Of a stretch of 64,000 bases of DNA, positions 1-7,394 are shown in pieces. The stretch is taken from positions 62,001 through 126,000 of the forward strand of contig DASWNP010000048.1 in the NCBI GenBank assembly GCA_036399175.1, in the 5' to 3' direction. A program made the position numbers and the translations under genes. The first letter of the stretch is position 1. Each line of letters opens with the position of its first letter. The notes beneath the pieces were generated by a model that saw only the letters and a list, made by a program, of their open reading frames with translations, did no database searches and was not told the DNA's origin. This stretch comes from DASWNP01 sp036399175. GTDB taxonomy: Bacteria; Acidobacteriota; Blastocatellia; Pyrinomonadales; Pyrinomonadaceae.

Positions 1-333
1 GCGCGACCTCATCTCTCACCTAGAACGTAAGGTATACTGTCGATTAGCCGGTAAAGCAGGAGAGGGCAGCATCCTGCCGGATTGTGCGGCGCTGTTCAGT
101 TCGCCTCCTGCGTCGCTCCACAGAGTTTCATCTTACGTTCCATCCTTGAGAAATGCTGGTTGCTAATGTGTGTTAACACACATAAATGGTATACTCACTA
201 TGAACTGGTCATCATCTGATACTTGGATTGAGTCCCCCTTAACTCCCTCCTCCAGCCGTCAGTTGTTTGTTCACACTTGGGCAAGGGCGCAAGAGCCTGC
301 CGAACTTTTAATCCTCGGAAGAGAGGGAATTTG
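1..333. other. Upstream non-coding region
   Basis: No convincing gene is seen. TATACT-type -10 sequences occur near 33-38 and 190-195, and an 18-bp perfect palindrome lies at 166-183. The region is probably the promoter and leader of the radical SAM gene that follows. Confidence 0.5.
166..183. promoter_or_regulatory. 18-bp perfect palindrome, candidate operator
   Basis: The sequence ATGTGTGTTAACACACAT is a perfect palindrome with no loop, so it fits a dimeric repressor site better than an RNA hairpin. A TATAC-type -10 sequence starts 8 bp downstream. Its core GTGTTAACAC recurs at 1926-1935 after the same gene. The regulator is unknown. Confidence 0.45.
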
Positions 334-1887
334 ATGAGAATCCTACTTTACAACCCCGACAACGGTGTGACGCGGAACTTCATGCCGCACCTCTGGATGT
401 TTCTCCTTCAGGCTCTCACTCCCCCCGGCCATGAGGTGATTCTGATAGACGGCAACGCCCGCGCCATGACGGAGGAGGAACTGGTGCGCTTCGTGCGCGA
501 AGAAGACATTGGCCTGGTCGGTATCGGCGCGATGACGAGGATGGTAGCGCGCGCCTACCGCTTCGCCGATGCTTTGCGGGCGGCTGGCGTTCGCGTCGTG
601 ATGGGCGGCCCTCACGTCACCGAATGTCCTGACGAGGCGCTGGGGCGCGATGGCGGGCCTCGACACGCCGATGCCGTTGCGCTCGGCGAGGCGGATGAGA
701 CCTGGCCCCTGATTGTCGAGGACGCCGCACGCGGAGAGTTGAAGGAAGTTTACCAGCCCGAGCGCGACGCGAAGGGTATAGACCGAAAGCCTTCGCTCCA
801 ACCTTACCCGACTATCCCCTGGGAGACGCTTGAGCTAGACCAGTTCAGTCTCGTTCCTTCATTCATGCGACCTCTGTTGAGCCGATTAGGTAGCGGATGG
901 GGGAAGTTCTACGTTGTCCCCGTCGAGACGGGGCGCGGCTGCCCCTATGGGTGCGAGTTCTGCACCGTGACCGGCTTCTTCGGCGACTCGATTCGCTTCC
1001 GCACCAACGAGTCGGTGGTCGAAGAACTCCTCCGGCTGAAAGAGCGCGCGCGGAGGGAGCGCGGTCAGGTGGCCGTTTTCTTCATCGACGACAATCTCGC
1101 CATCAACGTCAAGCGCACCAAGCAGCTCCTGCGCGACATCATCGAGGCGGGCGCTCAAGTGCCCTGGGTCGCGCAAATCAGCGCCAACCTTTTGCGCGAC
1201 GAAGAATTGGTTGACCTCATCTCAGCTTCGGGCGGTAAGTGGGTCTTCATCGGGATGGAGTCCATCGACCCGGCCAACATGGCCGACGTGAACAAGAATT
1301 TCAGCAAGCCCTCGGAGTATGGGGCGGTGCTCGCGCGGCTCGCGCGCCGCGACATCTATGCCATCACCTCCTTCATCTTCGGGATGGACAACGACACGCC
1401 GGGGGTAGCCGACCGCACGCTCAAAGAGCTTGAGTCGTGGCCGCCGGGACTGCCGGTCTTCGGCCAGTTAACGCCTTTCCCGGCGACGCCGCTCTACGAC
1501 AGATTGGAGAAGGCCGGTCGCCTCGCGCGCCCGAAGCACTGGCTCGACTTCGCGCCGTTCGTGATGGCGCACGCGCCTCTGAAGATGACGATTGAGGAGG
1601 CGAAGGCGGAGACGCGCCGCGCGTGGGAGTCTTCCTATAGCCCTGAAAGGAATGCCGAGGCCATTGCGGCGCTCGCCGACAGGGCGTTTCAGTATCGCGC
1701 CGGCCACCTCGTCGCGCGCCTCTTCTTTCGCGGCATCTACTTCCCTCAGATGACGCGGAGCGCGTGGCTGAAACTGATTGCTGATAACCGCCGGGTAATT
1801 TACGGACTCGTGAAGGAAGCTGCCGGTAAGTGGCGCAAAGCGCGGAGACAGGGCGCGGACGTTTCAGTAGAAGCCCGCGCGTCTTGA
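334..1887 (+). CDS. B12-binding-domain radical SAM protein
   Basis: 517-aa protein of the cobalamin-binding radical SAM class. The N-terminal ~150 residues look like a B12-binding Rossmann domain, with a GGPHVTE-type segment near residue 91. The radical SAM cluster motif C-P-Y-G-C-E-F-C places the three cysteines at about residues 203, 207 and 210, after ETGRG. Such enzymes use an Fe4S4 cluster and S-adenosylmethionine for methylations or rearrangements of lipids, hopanoids or small molecules; the substrate cannot be read here. I chose the ATG at 334 because AGAGGG lies 7 bp upstream; the frame stays open for 19 more codons. It is convergent with a fatty-acyl desaturase, so a lipid role is possible but only inferred. 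Confidence 0.85.
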   Translation: MRILLYNPDNGVTRNFMPHLWMFLLQALTPPGHEVILIDGNARAMTEEELVRFVREEDIGLVGIGAMTRMVARAYRFADALRAAGVRVVMGGPHVTECPDEALGRDGGPRHADAVALGEADETWPLIVEDAARGELKEVYQPERDAKGIDRKPSLQPYPTIPWETLELDQFSLVPSFMRPLLSRLGSGWGKFYVVPVETGRGCPYGCEFCTVTGFFGDSIRFRTNESVVEELLRLKERARRERGQVAVFFIDDNLAINVKRTKQLLRDIIEAGAQVPWVAQISANLLRDEELVDLISASGGKWVFIGMESIDPANMADVNKNFSKPSEYGAVLARLARRDIYAITSFIFGMDNDTPGVADRTLKELESWPPGLPVFGQLTPFPATPLYDRLEKAGRLARPKHWLDFAPFVMAHAPLKMTIEEAKAETRRAWESSYSPERNAEAIAALADRAFQYRAGHLVARLFFRGIYFPQMTRSAWLKLIADNRRVIYGLVKEAAGKWRKARRQGADVSVEARAS

Positions 1888-1925
1888 ATCGACAAATCTG
1901 CTCGGTGCAGACTCCGGCGGCGATT

Positions 1926-1935
1926 GTGTTAACAC
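1926..1935. promoter_or_regulatory. GTGTTAACAC palindrome
   Basis: Ten-base palindrome between the convergent radical SAM and desaturase genes. It is identical to the core of the 18-bp palindrome at 166-183. It could be a second half of an operator pair or chance; HpaI-type palindromes of this kind are rare in GC-rich DNA. Confidence 0.25.
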
Positions 1936-1957
1936 TTCCGCAGGCCGACCGAATCGT

Positions 1958-2839
1958 TCAGTGAGTAGGCGCGGGTCGAGTCTGCATTGAGGCCGCCTCT
2001 GTCGCCTGCCTGACGGTATTGACTAACTTGATGTCCTTCGCCAGCCCAAGCAGTTTGAGCGTGCGGATGCCCCACCAGTTCATGTCCACTTCATACCAGG
2101 CGAGGCCGTGTTTCGCGGCCGACGGGTGCGCGTGATGATTGTTGTGCCAGCCCTCACCCCACGTGAGCAGCGCCACCCACCATGTATTACGCGAGTCGTC
2201 CTCGGTCTCGAATCTGCGCCCGCCCCAAAGGTGAGTCGCCGAGTTGACGAGCCAGGTCGTGTGTAAATTGAACGTCACGCGCAGGAAGACGCCCCAGAAC
2301 AGCATCGGCCAGCCGCCTATACTCAAGAGCACCGCGCCGAGCACGATGATAGGCACGTAATAGAATCTCTCGAACCAGCGATGCACGGGGTCTCGCATCA
2401 GGTCGGGGGCGTAACGCATGCACACTTCCTGGTCGTAACGCTGAGCCGTACCCTTCAGAATCCAACCCATGTGAGCCCACCAACTTCCGTCGCGCGGCGT
2501 GTGCGGGTCGCCCGGCGCGTCCGTGTGCGCGTGATGGATGCGGTGCGTCACGACCCACGCGATAGGCCCGGCTTCGAGGGCCAGCAGTCCGCAGAAGGTT
2601 AGAAAATACTCGACCGCTTTCGGCGTCTTAAAGCCCCTGTGCGTTAACAGGCGGTGATAGCCCATGCCGACCCCGAGGCTGCCACTCACCCACCAGAGCA
2701 AGAGGGACGCGCCGAGCGCCTGCCAACTGAACATGAAGAGCGCCGCCACTGCGCCGAGGTGGAAAGCGATCATCGTGATGTATGTCGCCCAGTTGACGCC
2801 GGTCTTTCTTTGAACGTCGGTAATCGCTTTGTTAAGCAT
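1958..2839 (-). CDS. Membrane acyl-CoA desaturase (delta-9 type)
   Basis: 293-aa integral membrane di-iron desaturase. The three histidine boxes are complete: HRLLTH (62-67), HRIHH (99-103) and HNNHH (232-236). Several hydrophobic segments flank them, and the length matches bacterial stearoyl-CoA 9-desaturases. It should introduce a double bond into acyl-CoA or acyl-lipid chains with O2 and an electron donor, helping to adjust membrane fluidity. The start is supported by AGGGAG 4-9 bp upstream on the minus strand. It is monocistronic and convergent with the radical SAM gene. Exact regioselectivity is not determined. Confidence 0.9.
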   Translation of the reverse strand: MLNKAITDVQRKTGVNWATYITMIAFHLGAVAALFMFSWQALGASLLLWWVSGSLGVGMGYHRLLTHRGFKTPKAVEYFLTFCGLLALEAGPIAWVVTHRIHHAHTDAPGDPHTPRDGSWWAHMGWILKGTAQRYDQEVCMRYAPDLMRDPVHRWFERFYYVPIIVLGAVLLSIGGWPMLFWGVFLRVTFNLHTTWLVNSATHLWGGRRFETEDDSRNTWWVALLTWGEGWHNNHHAHPSAAKHGLAWYEVDMNWWGIRTLKLLGLAKDIKLVNTVRQATEAASMQTRPAPTH

Positions 2840-3013
2840 TCAAGCTCCCTGCTGTTACTGAAGATGTGTGTCTGTTATTAGATAGCACGGCAGGGCGATT
2901 TGTTGTTGGCTTTCCTGTAATAGTTGTGTAATACCGCGACTTGAAGATTCAACGGGAAAGAATATCGAGCTTCGCTGCAACCATGTCGGCGGCGGCAACA
3001 TCTCACTTTAACA

Positions 3014-3224
3014 GTTACTCCTTCTCTTGCGCGTTCACGGTGAAGCGCCCCACGCCCTGAAAGCATCGGCGATTCGGACGGTTCGAGAGCAGGCCGGTTC
3101 TAAACTACAGAAGCCGCTCCGAACAGAGCACACCGGACACAAGCCTTCGCTGCCGCCGTTACACCGAAGCCACTTCTATTCGCAAGCTTCTCTTGATACT
3201 CCGCAAAGGGAGAGGTACAAACAC
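3014..3224 (+). promoter_or_regulatory. Conserved 211-nt leader of RRM gene (copy 1)
   Basis: This leader aligns over its whole 211 nt with the leader at 56485-56695 in front of the other RRM gene. Shared blocks include GTTAYTCCTTCTCT at the 5' end, GAGAGCAGGC, CAGAAGCCGCTC, CCTTCGCTGC, CGAAGCCACTT and AAGCTTCTCTT. Hairpin 1 is at 3031-3048, hairpin 2 pairs CTTCG 3145-3149 with CGAAG 3165-3169, and CTCC 3199-3202 can pair with GGAG 3209-3212 in the ribosome site. It is probably a post-transcriptional control leader. Confidence 0.7.
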
Positions 3225-3512
3225 ATGTCCATGAAACTTTACGTCGGCAACCTTGCGTTCGAAACTTCGGGCGAGAACCTCCGTGAGCACTTCGCGCAGG
3301 CCGGTACGGTCGAGACGGCGACAGTCGTCGAAGACCGCGATACGGGTCGCTCGCGCGGCTTCGGCTTCGTCGAGATGTCCACGCAAGAAGAGGGCGAGGC
3401 CGCTATCGCTCAATTCAACGGCAACGACCTCAACGGTCGTAGCCTGACCGTCAACGTGGCTAAGCCGCGCGAGAGCCGCAACGAAGGTCGCAACGGCGGA
3501 CGCAGGCATTAA
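3225..3512 (+). CDS. RRM-domain RNA-binding protein
   Basis: 95-aa protein made of a single RNA recognition motif with a short basic tail rich in Arg, Asn and Gly. RNP2 is LYVGNL (residues 5-10) and RNP1 is RSRGFGFVE (42-50), both intact. Proteins of this size resemble the cold-induced Rbp proteins of cyanobacteria and other bacteria that bind U-rich single-stranded RNA. The frame extends upstream, but the ATG at 3225 is the start because GGGAGAGG lies 9 bp before it and the paralogue at 56696 begins with the same MSMKLYVGNL. It is followed by a strong terminator, so it is monocistronic. Confidence 0.93.
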   Translation: MSMKLYVGNLAFETSGENLREHFAQAGTVETATVVEDRDTGRSRGFGFVEMSTQEEGEAAIAQFNGNDLNGRSLTVNVAKPRESRNEGRNGGRRH

Positions 3513-3576
3513 GGGTTAGCGCCAATCCTGACTCGCCCCGGCGGGTCAGGTTAAGGCTCAACAGCGACTCGAAACA

Positions 3577-3625
3577 AAACGGAGCGCCGCCGGAAACGCT
3601 TGTCGTGGCCGGCGGCGCTCCGTTT
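3577..3625 (+). terminator. Strong bidirectional intrinsic terminator
   Basis: A perfect 17-bp stem pairs 3577-3593 (AAACGGAGCGCCGCCGG) with 3609-3625 around a 15-nt loop, followed by TTCGTTC. It stops the RRM transcript. The A-rich left flank would also let it work on the minus strand. Confidence 0.9.
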
Positions 3626-3964
3626 CGTTCAGCGTTGAAAGCGTGCCGCTCTCTCTCTCTATGTGTGTTGGCGCACGGACAGGTAATGCCCCGCATGGTA
3701 TACCTGACTTAGCCGTTCTTTAAACAATTCGACACCGGAATCGGGTCAGCAACCTTACCTCTTGTGCCGTCTTCGAGAGTGAGTCGAAGGCTATCGCCGC
3801 CCTCGCCAATCCGCTCCTCTGACTCGGAGGGGTAATTAATTTCATATGAGTACATGAGTACGCGCGCTATGAAACGCGTTCCTTAAGTCGGCACGGGCTG
3901 ACGACATAGTGCGGCGGCAGCGCCGGAAGAATATCGCTTCATGGACGGCGCAACTGGAGGACGA
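3626..3964. other. Non-coding spacer with promoter-like repeat
   Basis: No gene seen. It holds the TGTGTTGGCGCAC/ATGGTATAC element at 3661-3735, which has a related copy near 5250, then a weak hairpin CCTCTGACTCGGAGG near 3817. It probably carries the promoter for the small genes that follow. Confidence 0.4.
3661..3735 (+). repeat. Promoter-like repeat, copy B
   Basis: ATGTGTGTTGGCGCAC, then 19 nt, then ATGGTATACCTGACTTAGCC, TTCTTTAAACAATT. The copy at 5249-5322 keeps the same order and nearly the same spacing (30 versus 31 bp from GTGTTG to ATGG). The upstream palindrome at 166-194 has the same two blocks with shorter spacing. Confidence 0.45.
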
Positions 3965-4168
3965 ATGACAAGAGAAGTTGGCAGCTATGATGAGGACAAC
4001 GCGGAGACGGCGAGGTTTGCAGGCGACGACGTGGGGCTGCCGGAGAGCCCCATCTACTCGAACTTCTCCAATAAACTGTGGCGGACGCACACGCGGCACG
4101 GGCTGATGCAATCGCCCGACGGGGAGCGCGAAGACACGAGCGGCCACAGGCCGACGCAAGACGAGTAG
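3965..4168 (+). CDS. Small acidic hypothetical protein
   Basis: 67 aa, hydrophilic and acidic (segments YDEDNAE and DGERED), with no membrane segment or recognised domain. The ATG at 3965 has GGAGG 4 bp upstream, which favours it over the in-frame ATG at 3941. It is the first of a run of small + strand genes, each with its own ribosome site. No function can be assigned. Confidence 0.45.
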   Translation: MTREVGSYDEDNAETARFAGDDVGLPESPIYSNFSNKLWRTHTRHGLMQSPDGEREDTSGHRPTQDE

Positions 4169-4256
4169 TCGCCCGTGCGTCATGCACGCAAACGACCATC
4201 TGCCGCGCGACTATTACGGCGGCTTGCATCCGAAAACGAGAGGATAAGGCACTGAA

Positions 4257-4505
4257 ATGAGTTATTACGGGAAGCGTTTGATGAGCACCTTTTTATTAGC
4301 AGTCGGGCTACTTTGGGCGGCAATCGCGGTCTGGCAGTTTTACCTGTTCGTCGTTTTCAGAGACGCGCGCGGGACGTTGGACTCACAGGGCGGCGGCGCG
4401 CATTTATGGTACGCCATCGGCGCGGCGGTTCTGACTTGCCTGTGCGTCTGCTTCGGCATCTTCCGGCGAATCAATCATACGGAGGAGTTCCACATCACTT
4501 CCTGA
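4257..4505 (+). CDS. Small two-helix membrane protein
   Basis: 82 aa with two predicted membrane helices (about residues 9-33 and 49-67) joined by a short Gly-rich loop, and a polar C-terminus. A GAGGATAAGG sequence precedes the ATG by several bases. It resembles small inner-membrane proteins with no fixed domain. It lies between two other unknown small genes on the same strand; function unknown. Confidence 0.6.
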   Translation: MSYYGKRLMSTFLLAVGLLWAAIAVWQFYLFVVFRDARGTLDSQGGGAHLWYAIGAAVLTCLCVCFGIFRRINHTEEFHITS

Positions 4506-4607
4506 AATGGTGAGCGTCGGCGTCGGGAGTCGTAGCTCGGTGTGATGCGGCAATGGCATGCGCTGAAGGGCCACCAAAGAATTCTGAGTGCCGCAAGGAG
4601 GCAAGCG

Positions 4608-4910
4608 ATGAGTAGTCTGTATGCCATGCAACGCGCTAACGGCGACTGGTTCGCGCTCGACAACCGTGGGCGCTTCCGCGTGCCTGTGTTCAGCAGCCAC
4701 TGTGGCGCGATGCTGGCGCGTGTGAATCATTGGGAGATGCAACTCTTCAAGCCGGTAATCTTCGATGAGGTAATGCTTGAGGAAATGGTGCGAGCGGATG
4801 GCCTGGAGGGAACGGACTTCTGGATGGTGGACGACCCGTTCACTAACTTTAAAAGGGGCCGGTTGATAGAGCGCGCACAGCTCTCCCTTCTGGTGCGTGA
4901 TGCGGCATGA
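4608..4910 (+). CDS. Hypothetical protein, ~100 aa
   Basis: 100-aa soluble alpha/beta-looking protein beginning MSSLYAMQRANGDWFALD. The start at 4608 is set by AAGGAGG about 7 bp upstream; the frame is open further 5' but without another good site. Its stop codon overlaps the next start as ATGA, which suggests translational coupling. No domain was recognised with confidence. Confidence 0.6.
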   Translation: MSSLYAMQRANGDWFALDNRGRFRVPVFSSHCGAMLARVNHWEMQLFKPVIFDEVMLEEMVRADGLEGTDFWMVDDPFTNFKRGRLIERAQLSLLVRDAA

Positions 4911-5089
4911 CGCGGGCTCGGATGAGGTGGGAAATGAGAAGCTATTGTCACAACTGCGAGGCGTGGTTGAGAGTATGGGAGATGAGATGCCCTTGTTGTC
5001 ATGTGTCCGTGATGCGCTGGCTGCACCTCTTCGCCGTCGGCGCTTTCTCGCTGACGGTGGTCTGTTACCTGTTCGTCATACTTCGATAA
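4907..5089 (+). CDS. Mini zinc-ribbon protein with membrane anchor
   Basis: 60 aa. Two cysteine pairs (C14-x-x-C17 and C28-P-C-C31) form a likely zinc ribbon, followed by one hydrophobic helix at about residues 38-58. The ATG at 4907 overlaps the preceding stop (ATGA). An alternative ATG at 4934 with GAGG 6 bp upstream would give 51 aa and keep all four cysteines. It is probably a membrane-anchored metal-binding peptide; partner unknown. Confidence 0.55.
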   Translation: MTRARMRWEMRSYCHNCEAWLRVWEMRCPCCHVSVMRWLHLFAVGAFSLTVVCYLFVILR

Positions 5090-5508
5090 TCGACCTCCCT
5101 GCTGCCACGCGGGCGCGGCAAAACAAACGGGGCGCAGACGGACGCCGATGCCGATAAGAGCTTAGCCGGGAAACGATGGATTCTGCGCTGGCTGAGATGC
5201 AAGGGAGAGCTGCCGCGCGGGGCAGTCAGCCCGCCGGTTGCCTTCTATATGAGTGTTGACGCACAGACGCAAACTCCCTGCCGATGGTATATCTACCTGA
5301 GCCGCTCTTTAGACGAATTAACTGCCCAAACCGGCTTTCCATACACGGGAGCCGAGACCGCTCAGGTCGTGTCGTCGTTTCACGAGCCGGAAGGAAAGAT
5401 GTAGATGAAGAGCTTGAAACGTGTAATCTCAGTATTATCACGAGCAAACGTCTCGCTCTGAGTCTCTATTCGACGCGCGCTCTTAAGGCGGGTGCTCAAG
5501 GAGATGTG
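5090..5508. other. Intergenic region with promoter-like repeat
   Basis: No convincing gene. It carries copy C of the GTGTTGACGCAC / ATGGTATAT element near 5249-5322 and presumably the promoter of the gene at 5509. Confidence 0.4.
5249..5322 (+). repeat. Promoter-like repeat, copy C
   Basis: ATGAGTGTTGACGCACAGAC, then ATGGTATATCTACCTGAGCC and TCTTTAGACGAATTAAC. It matches copy B at 3661-3735 block for block. The copies lie about 300 and 190-220 bp upstream of the next plausible starts. Confidence 0.45.
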
Positions 5509-5967
5509 ATGAGTTTGGTCAATGAATCGAAACCGGCCGGGTCAACCTCCGTGTTGCGACGCTTCGGCATGTATGCCGGCGTGTTGCTCGTCGTCTTCCT
5601 GCTCGGCCTGATTCCGATGTGGCTGAAGGCTCAGTCCGCCGCAAATAGACTTGACGCGGCCGAGCACCAACTGACCCTCGTCAGGATGCAGAATAATCTT
5701 TCCTCGGCGACCATTGACGCGCGTCGCGGCGATTACGAGCCGGCTCGCCTGGCCGCCAGCCAGTTCTTCACATCCTTACGCGCGGAAGAGGACAAGGGAG
5801 ACGCTTCGACTCTCACGCGGACGCAGAGGGATGGCGCGCAGTCGCTGTTTAGCCTCCGCGACGAAATCATCACCCTGCTCGCCCGAAGCGATCCCGCTTC
5901 AGCCGACAGGCTCTCGGATTTGTACGTCGCGTATCGTAAGGTCGTCAACGAACGCGGCGGCTCGTAG
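5509..5967 (+). CDS. Single-pass membrane protein with helical domain
   Basis: 152 aa. A short cytoplasmic N-terminus is followed by one membrane helix (about residues 18-40), then a charged, mostly helical domain with heptad-like hydrophobics (RLDAAEHQLTLVRMQNNL) that could form a coiled coil. The start at 5509 has AAGGAG 5 bp upstream; the open frame reaches back to 5284 with no better site. It resembles small periplasmic helical sensor or scaffold proteins, but no family was recognised. Confidence 0.65.
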   Translation: MSLVNESKPAGSTSVLRRFGMYAGVLLVVFLLGLIPMWLKAQSAANRLDAAEHQLTLVRMQNNLSSATIDARRGDYEPARLAASQFFTSLRAEEDKGDASTLTRTQRDGAQSLFSLRDEIITLLARSDPASADRLSDLYVAYRKVVNERGGS

Positions 5968-5995
5968 AAAAGGCCGACTCGGTGAGGAATATTGA

Positions 5996-6244
5996 ATGTA
6001 CACTTATACAATACAGGTCATGCCGGGCTACAAAGCGCAGTTCGTCGGGGACACGTCGGTTCAGTACCGAGTGAGAAGGACACATACTTCCGCATCGCCC
6101 TATCACAAGAGCCAAACCGACGTTATTAGAACCGATCTCGATTATGCGGAGGCGATGGCGCTGGTCAAAAGATTCAATGATAAGGAGCGAGAATCCCGCT
6201 CCATCAAGAACAAAGAGGTCGCCCATCCCATACCAAACGCCTGA
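5996..6244 (+). CDS. Hypothetical protein, 82 aa
   Basis: 82-aa basic, soluble protein rich in Tyr, Arg and Lys. GAGG lies 8 bp upstream of the ATG. It starts 28 bp after the preceding gene and may be co-transcribed with it. No domain recognised. It is the last gene before the cassette-like block. Confidence 0.45.
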   Translation: MYTYTIQVMPGYKAQFVGDTSVQYRVRRTHTSASPYHKSQTDVIRTDLDYAEAMALVKRFNDKERESRSIKNKEVAHPIPNA

Positions 6245-6313
6245 TGCGCCGCTCCTCTTCCTCGCCCCGGCGATTGAAAAAAACACCCGGCACGGGCTGT
6301 AGCACATCCTGAT

Positions 6314-6399
6314 GCTCAACGCACCGCATCTGCGGCAGCGGCGACTTCTCGATAAAAGTCCTGCTTATTCGGCGTCAGGTTGAATAAGTTGTTCGATAG
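6314..6399 (-). other. Degenerate attC-like site A
   Basis: Read on the minus strand, the 5' half is close to a classical integron attC: TCGAACAACTTATTC, then AACCTGACGCC (+ strand 6371-6399). The 3' half retains GCGTTGAGC (crossover-type GTTRRRY, + 6314-6320) but its inner arm does not pair well. It may be a decayed or edge site. Confidence 0.35.
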
Positions 6400-6428
6400 C
6401 GCGCCGAAAGGAGCGCCCCGCCTCAAGC

Positions 6429-7208
6429 CTACCTTCTGTCTCCTCGGTTTTGTGCAAACACCCAGGATAATAATCCCGGCTCGCTAAAAACTTTATCCCA
6501 GATAACATGCCCCATGCCTTGATACTCCGTGTACTTCGGCGACCCGCCAGCCCGCCTGATTGCGGCAATCATTTCGCGGGAGCGAACTACGCTGACAGCC
6601 TCATCCCGCTCGCCGTGAAACGCCCAAACAGGCATGTCGGTCAGTTTTGAAGCCTGAGCCTTGTCGCCTCCTCCACAGACGGGTATCGCCGCTGCGAACA
6701 CATGAGGATGCTCTGAAATCAAAGACCACGTCCCGAAGCCGCCCATCGACTGCCCGACAACATAAAGCCTCTGAGCATCGACTCTGTAATTCTGTTGTAT
6801 CTCTTGGAGCAGTTCGTATGCGACCTGCAAGTGTTTAGTCGGTTTGGCTGTTTCAATATCAGCCCAAACTTCATTGGGCGGACATTGAGGGGCTAAGACG
6901 AAGCACGGATTTCTGGATTGATTCCCGACCGATGTCCAGACGTGGGAGCCGATTCTGTTGCCTTCAGAAATGGGCTTGTCTCTGTCGCTGCGGGGCCCGC
7001 GCCCGCCGTGCAGCCAAAGCACAAGAGGATACGCCCGTCGCTCGTCATAACCCCGGGGCACAAATAAGCGGTAGGGCATCGACGCACCGCGCGGATTTTG
7101 GTACGTCCTCTCCAGAAAAGCGCTTGTGCTTTGTGAGGCAGCGCGCCGCGCCGAGGGCAACAGCGCCGCGCCGAGAGATAGACAAAATTCCCGCCTGTTA
7201 ATCATCAA
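6429..7208 (-). CDS. Secreted alpha/beta-hydrolase, PHB-depolymerase/esterase type
   Basis: 259 aa. A twin-arginine-like leader (NRREFCLSLGAALL) precedes an alpha/beta-hydrolase fold. The catalytic triad is visible: Ser154 in GQSMGG, Asp202 in GERDE and His234 in GMGH; HGG at 67-69 supplies the oxyanion loop. The family includes feruloyl/acetyl-xylan esterases and PHB depolymerase-like enzymes, so it likely cleaves an ester outside the cytoplasm. A G-rich ribosome site (GGGGGG) precedes the start. It lies on the same strand as the other cassette-like genes and ends just before attC-like site A. Confidence 0.8.
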   Translation of the reverse strand: MMINRREFCLSLGAALLPSARRAASQSTSAFLERTYQNPRGASMPYRLFVPRGYDERRAYPLVLWLHGGRGPRSDRDKPISEGNRIGSHVWTSVGNQSRNPCFVLAPQCPPNEVWADIETAKPTKHLQVAYELLQEIQQNYRVDAQRLYVVGQSMGGFGTWSLISEHPHVFAAAIPVCGGGDKAQASKLTDMPVWAFHGERDEAVSVVRSREMIAAIRRAGGSPKYTEYQGMGHVIWDKVFSEPGLLSWVFAQNRGDRR

Positions 7209-7394
7209 AAATAACCCCCCGCTCCGGAGTTATCTGTTCCGGTGGAGTTACGACATTCTCCATATGCTCTTTTTATCATGTTCATTACGGCATGTTAAAA
7301 TGGTCAAATCATTTGACCCGAAACAGGCGCAAAATTCTGCTATCTCAACACGGTATTTAAGACTCCCAAAACAACCTTGTAGGAGACTGCCGAA

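Noticed and set aside
6371..6399. Full attC site at 6.3 kb
   Set aside because: Only one half is convincing, so it is recorded as a degenerate half-site rather than a functional attC.
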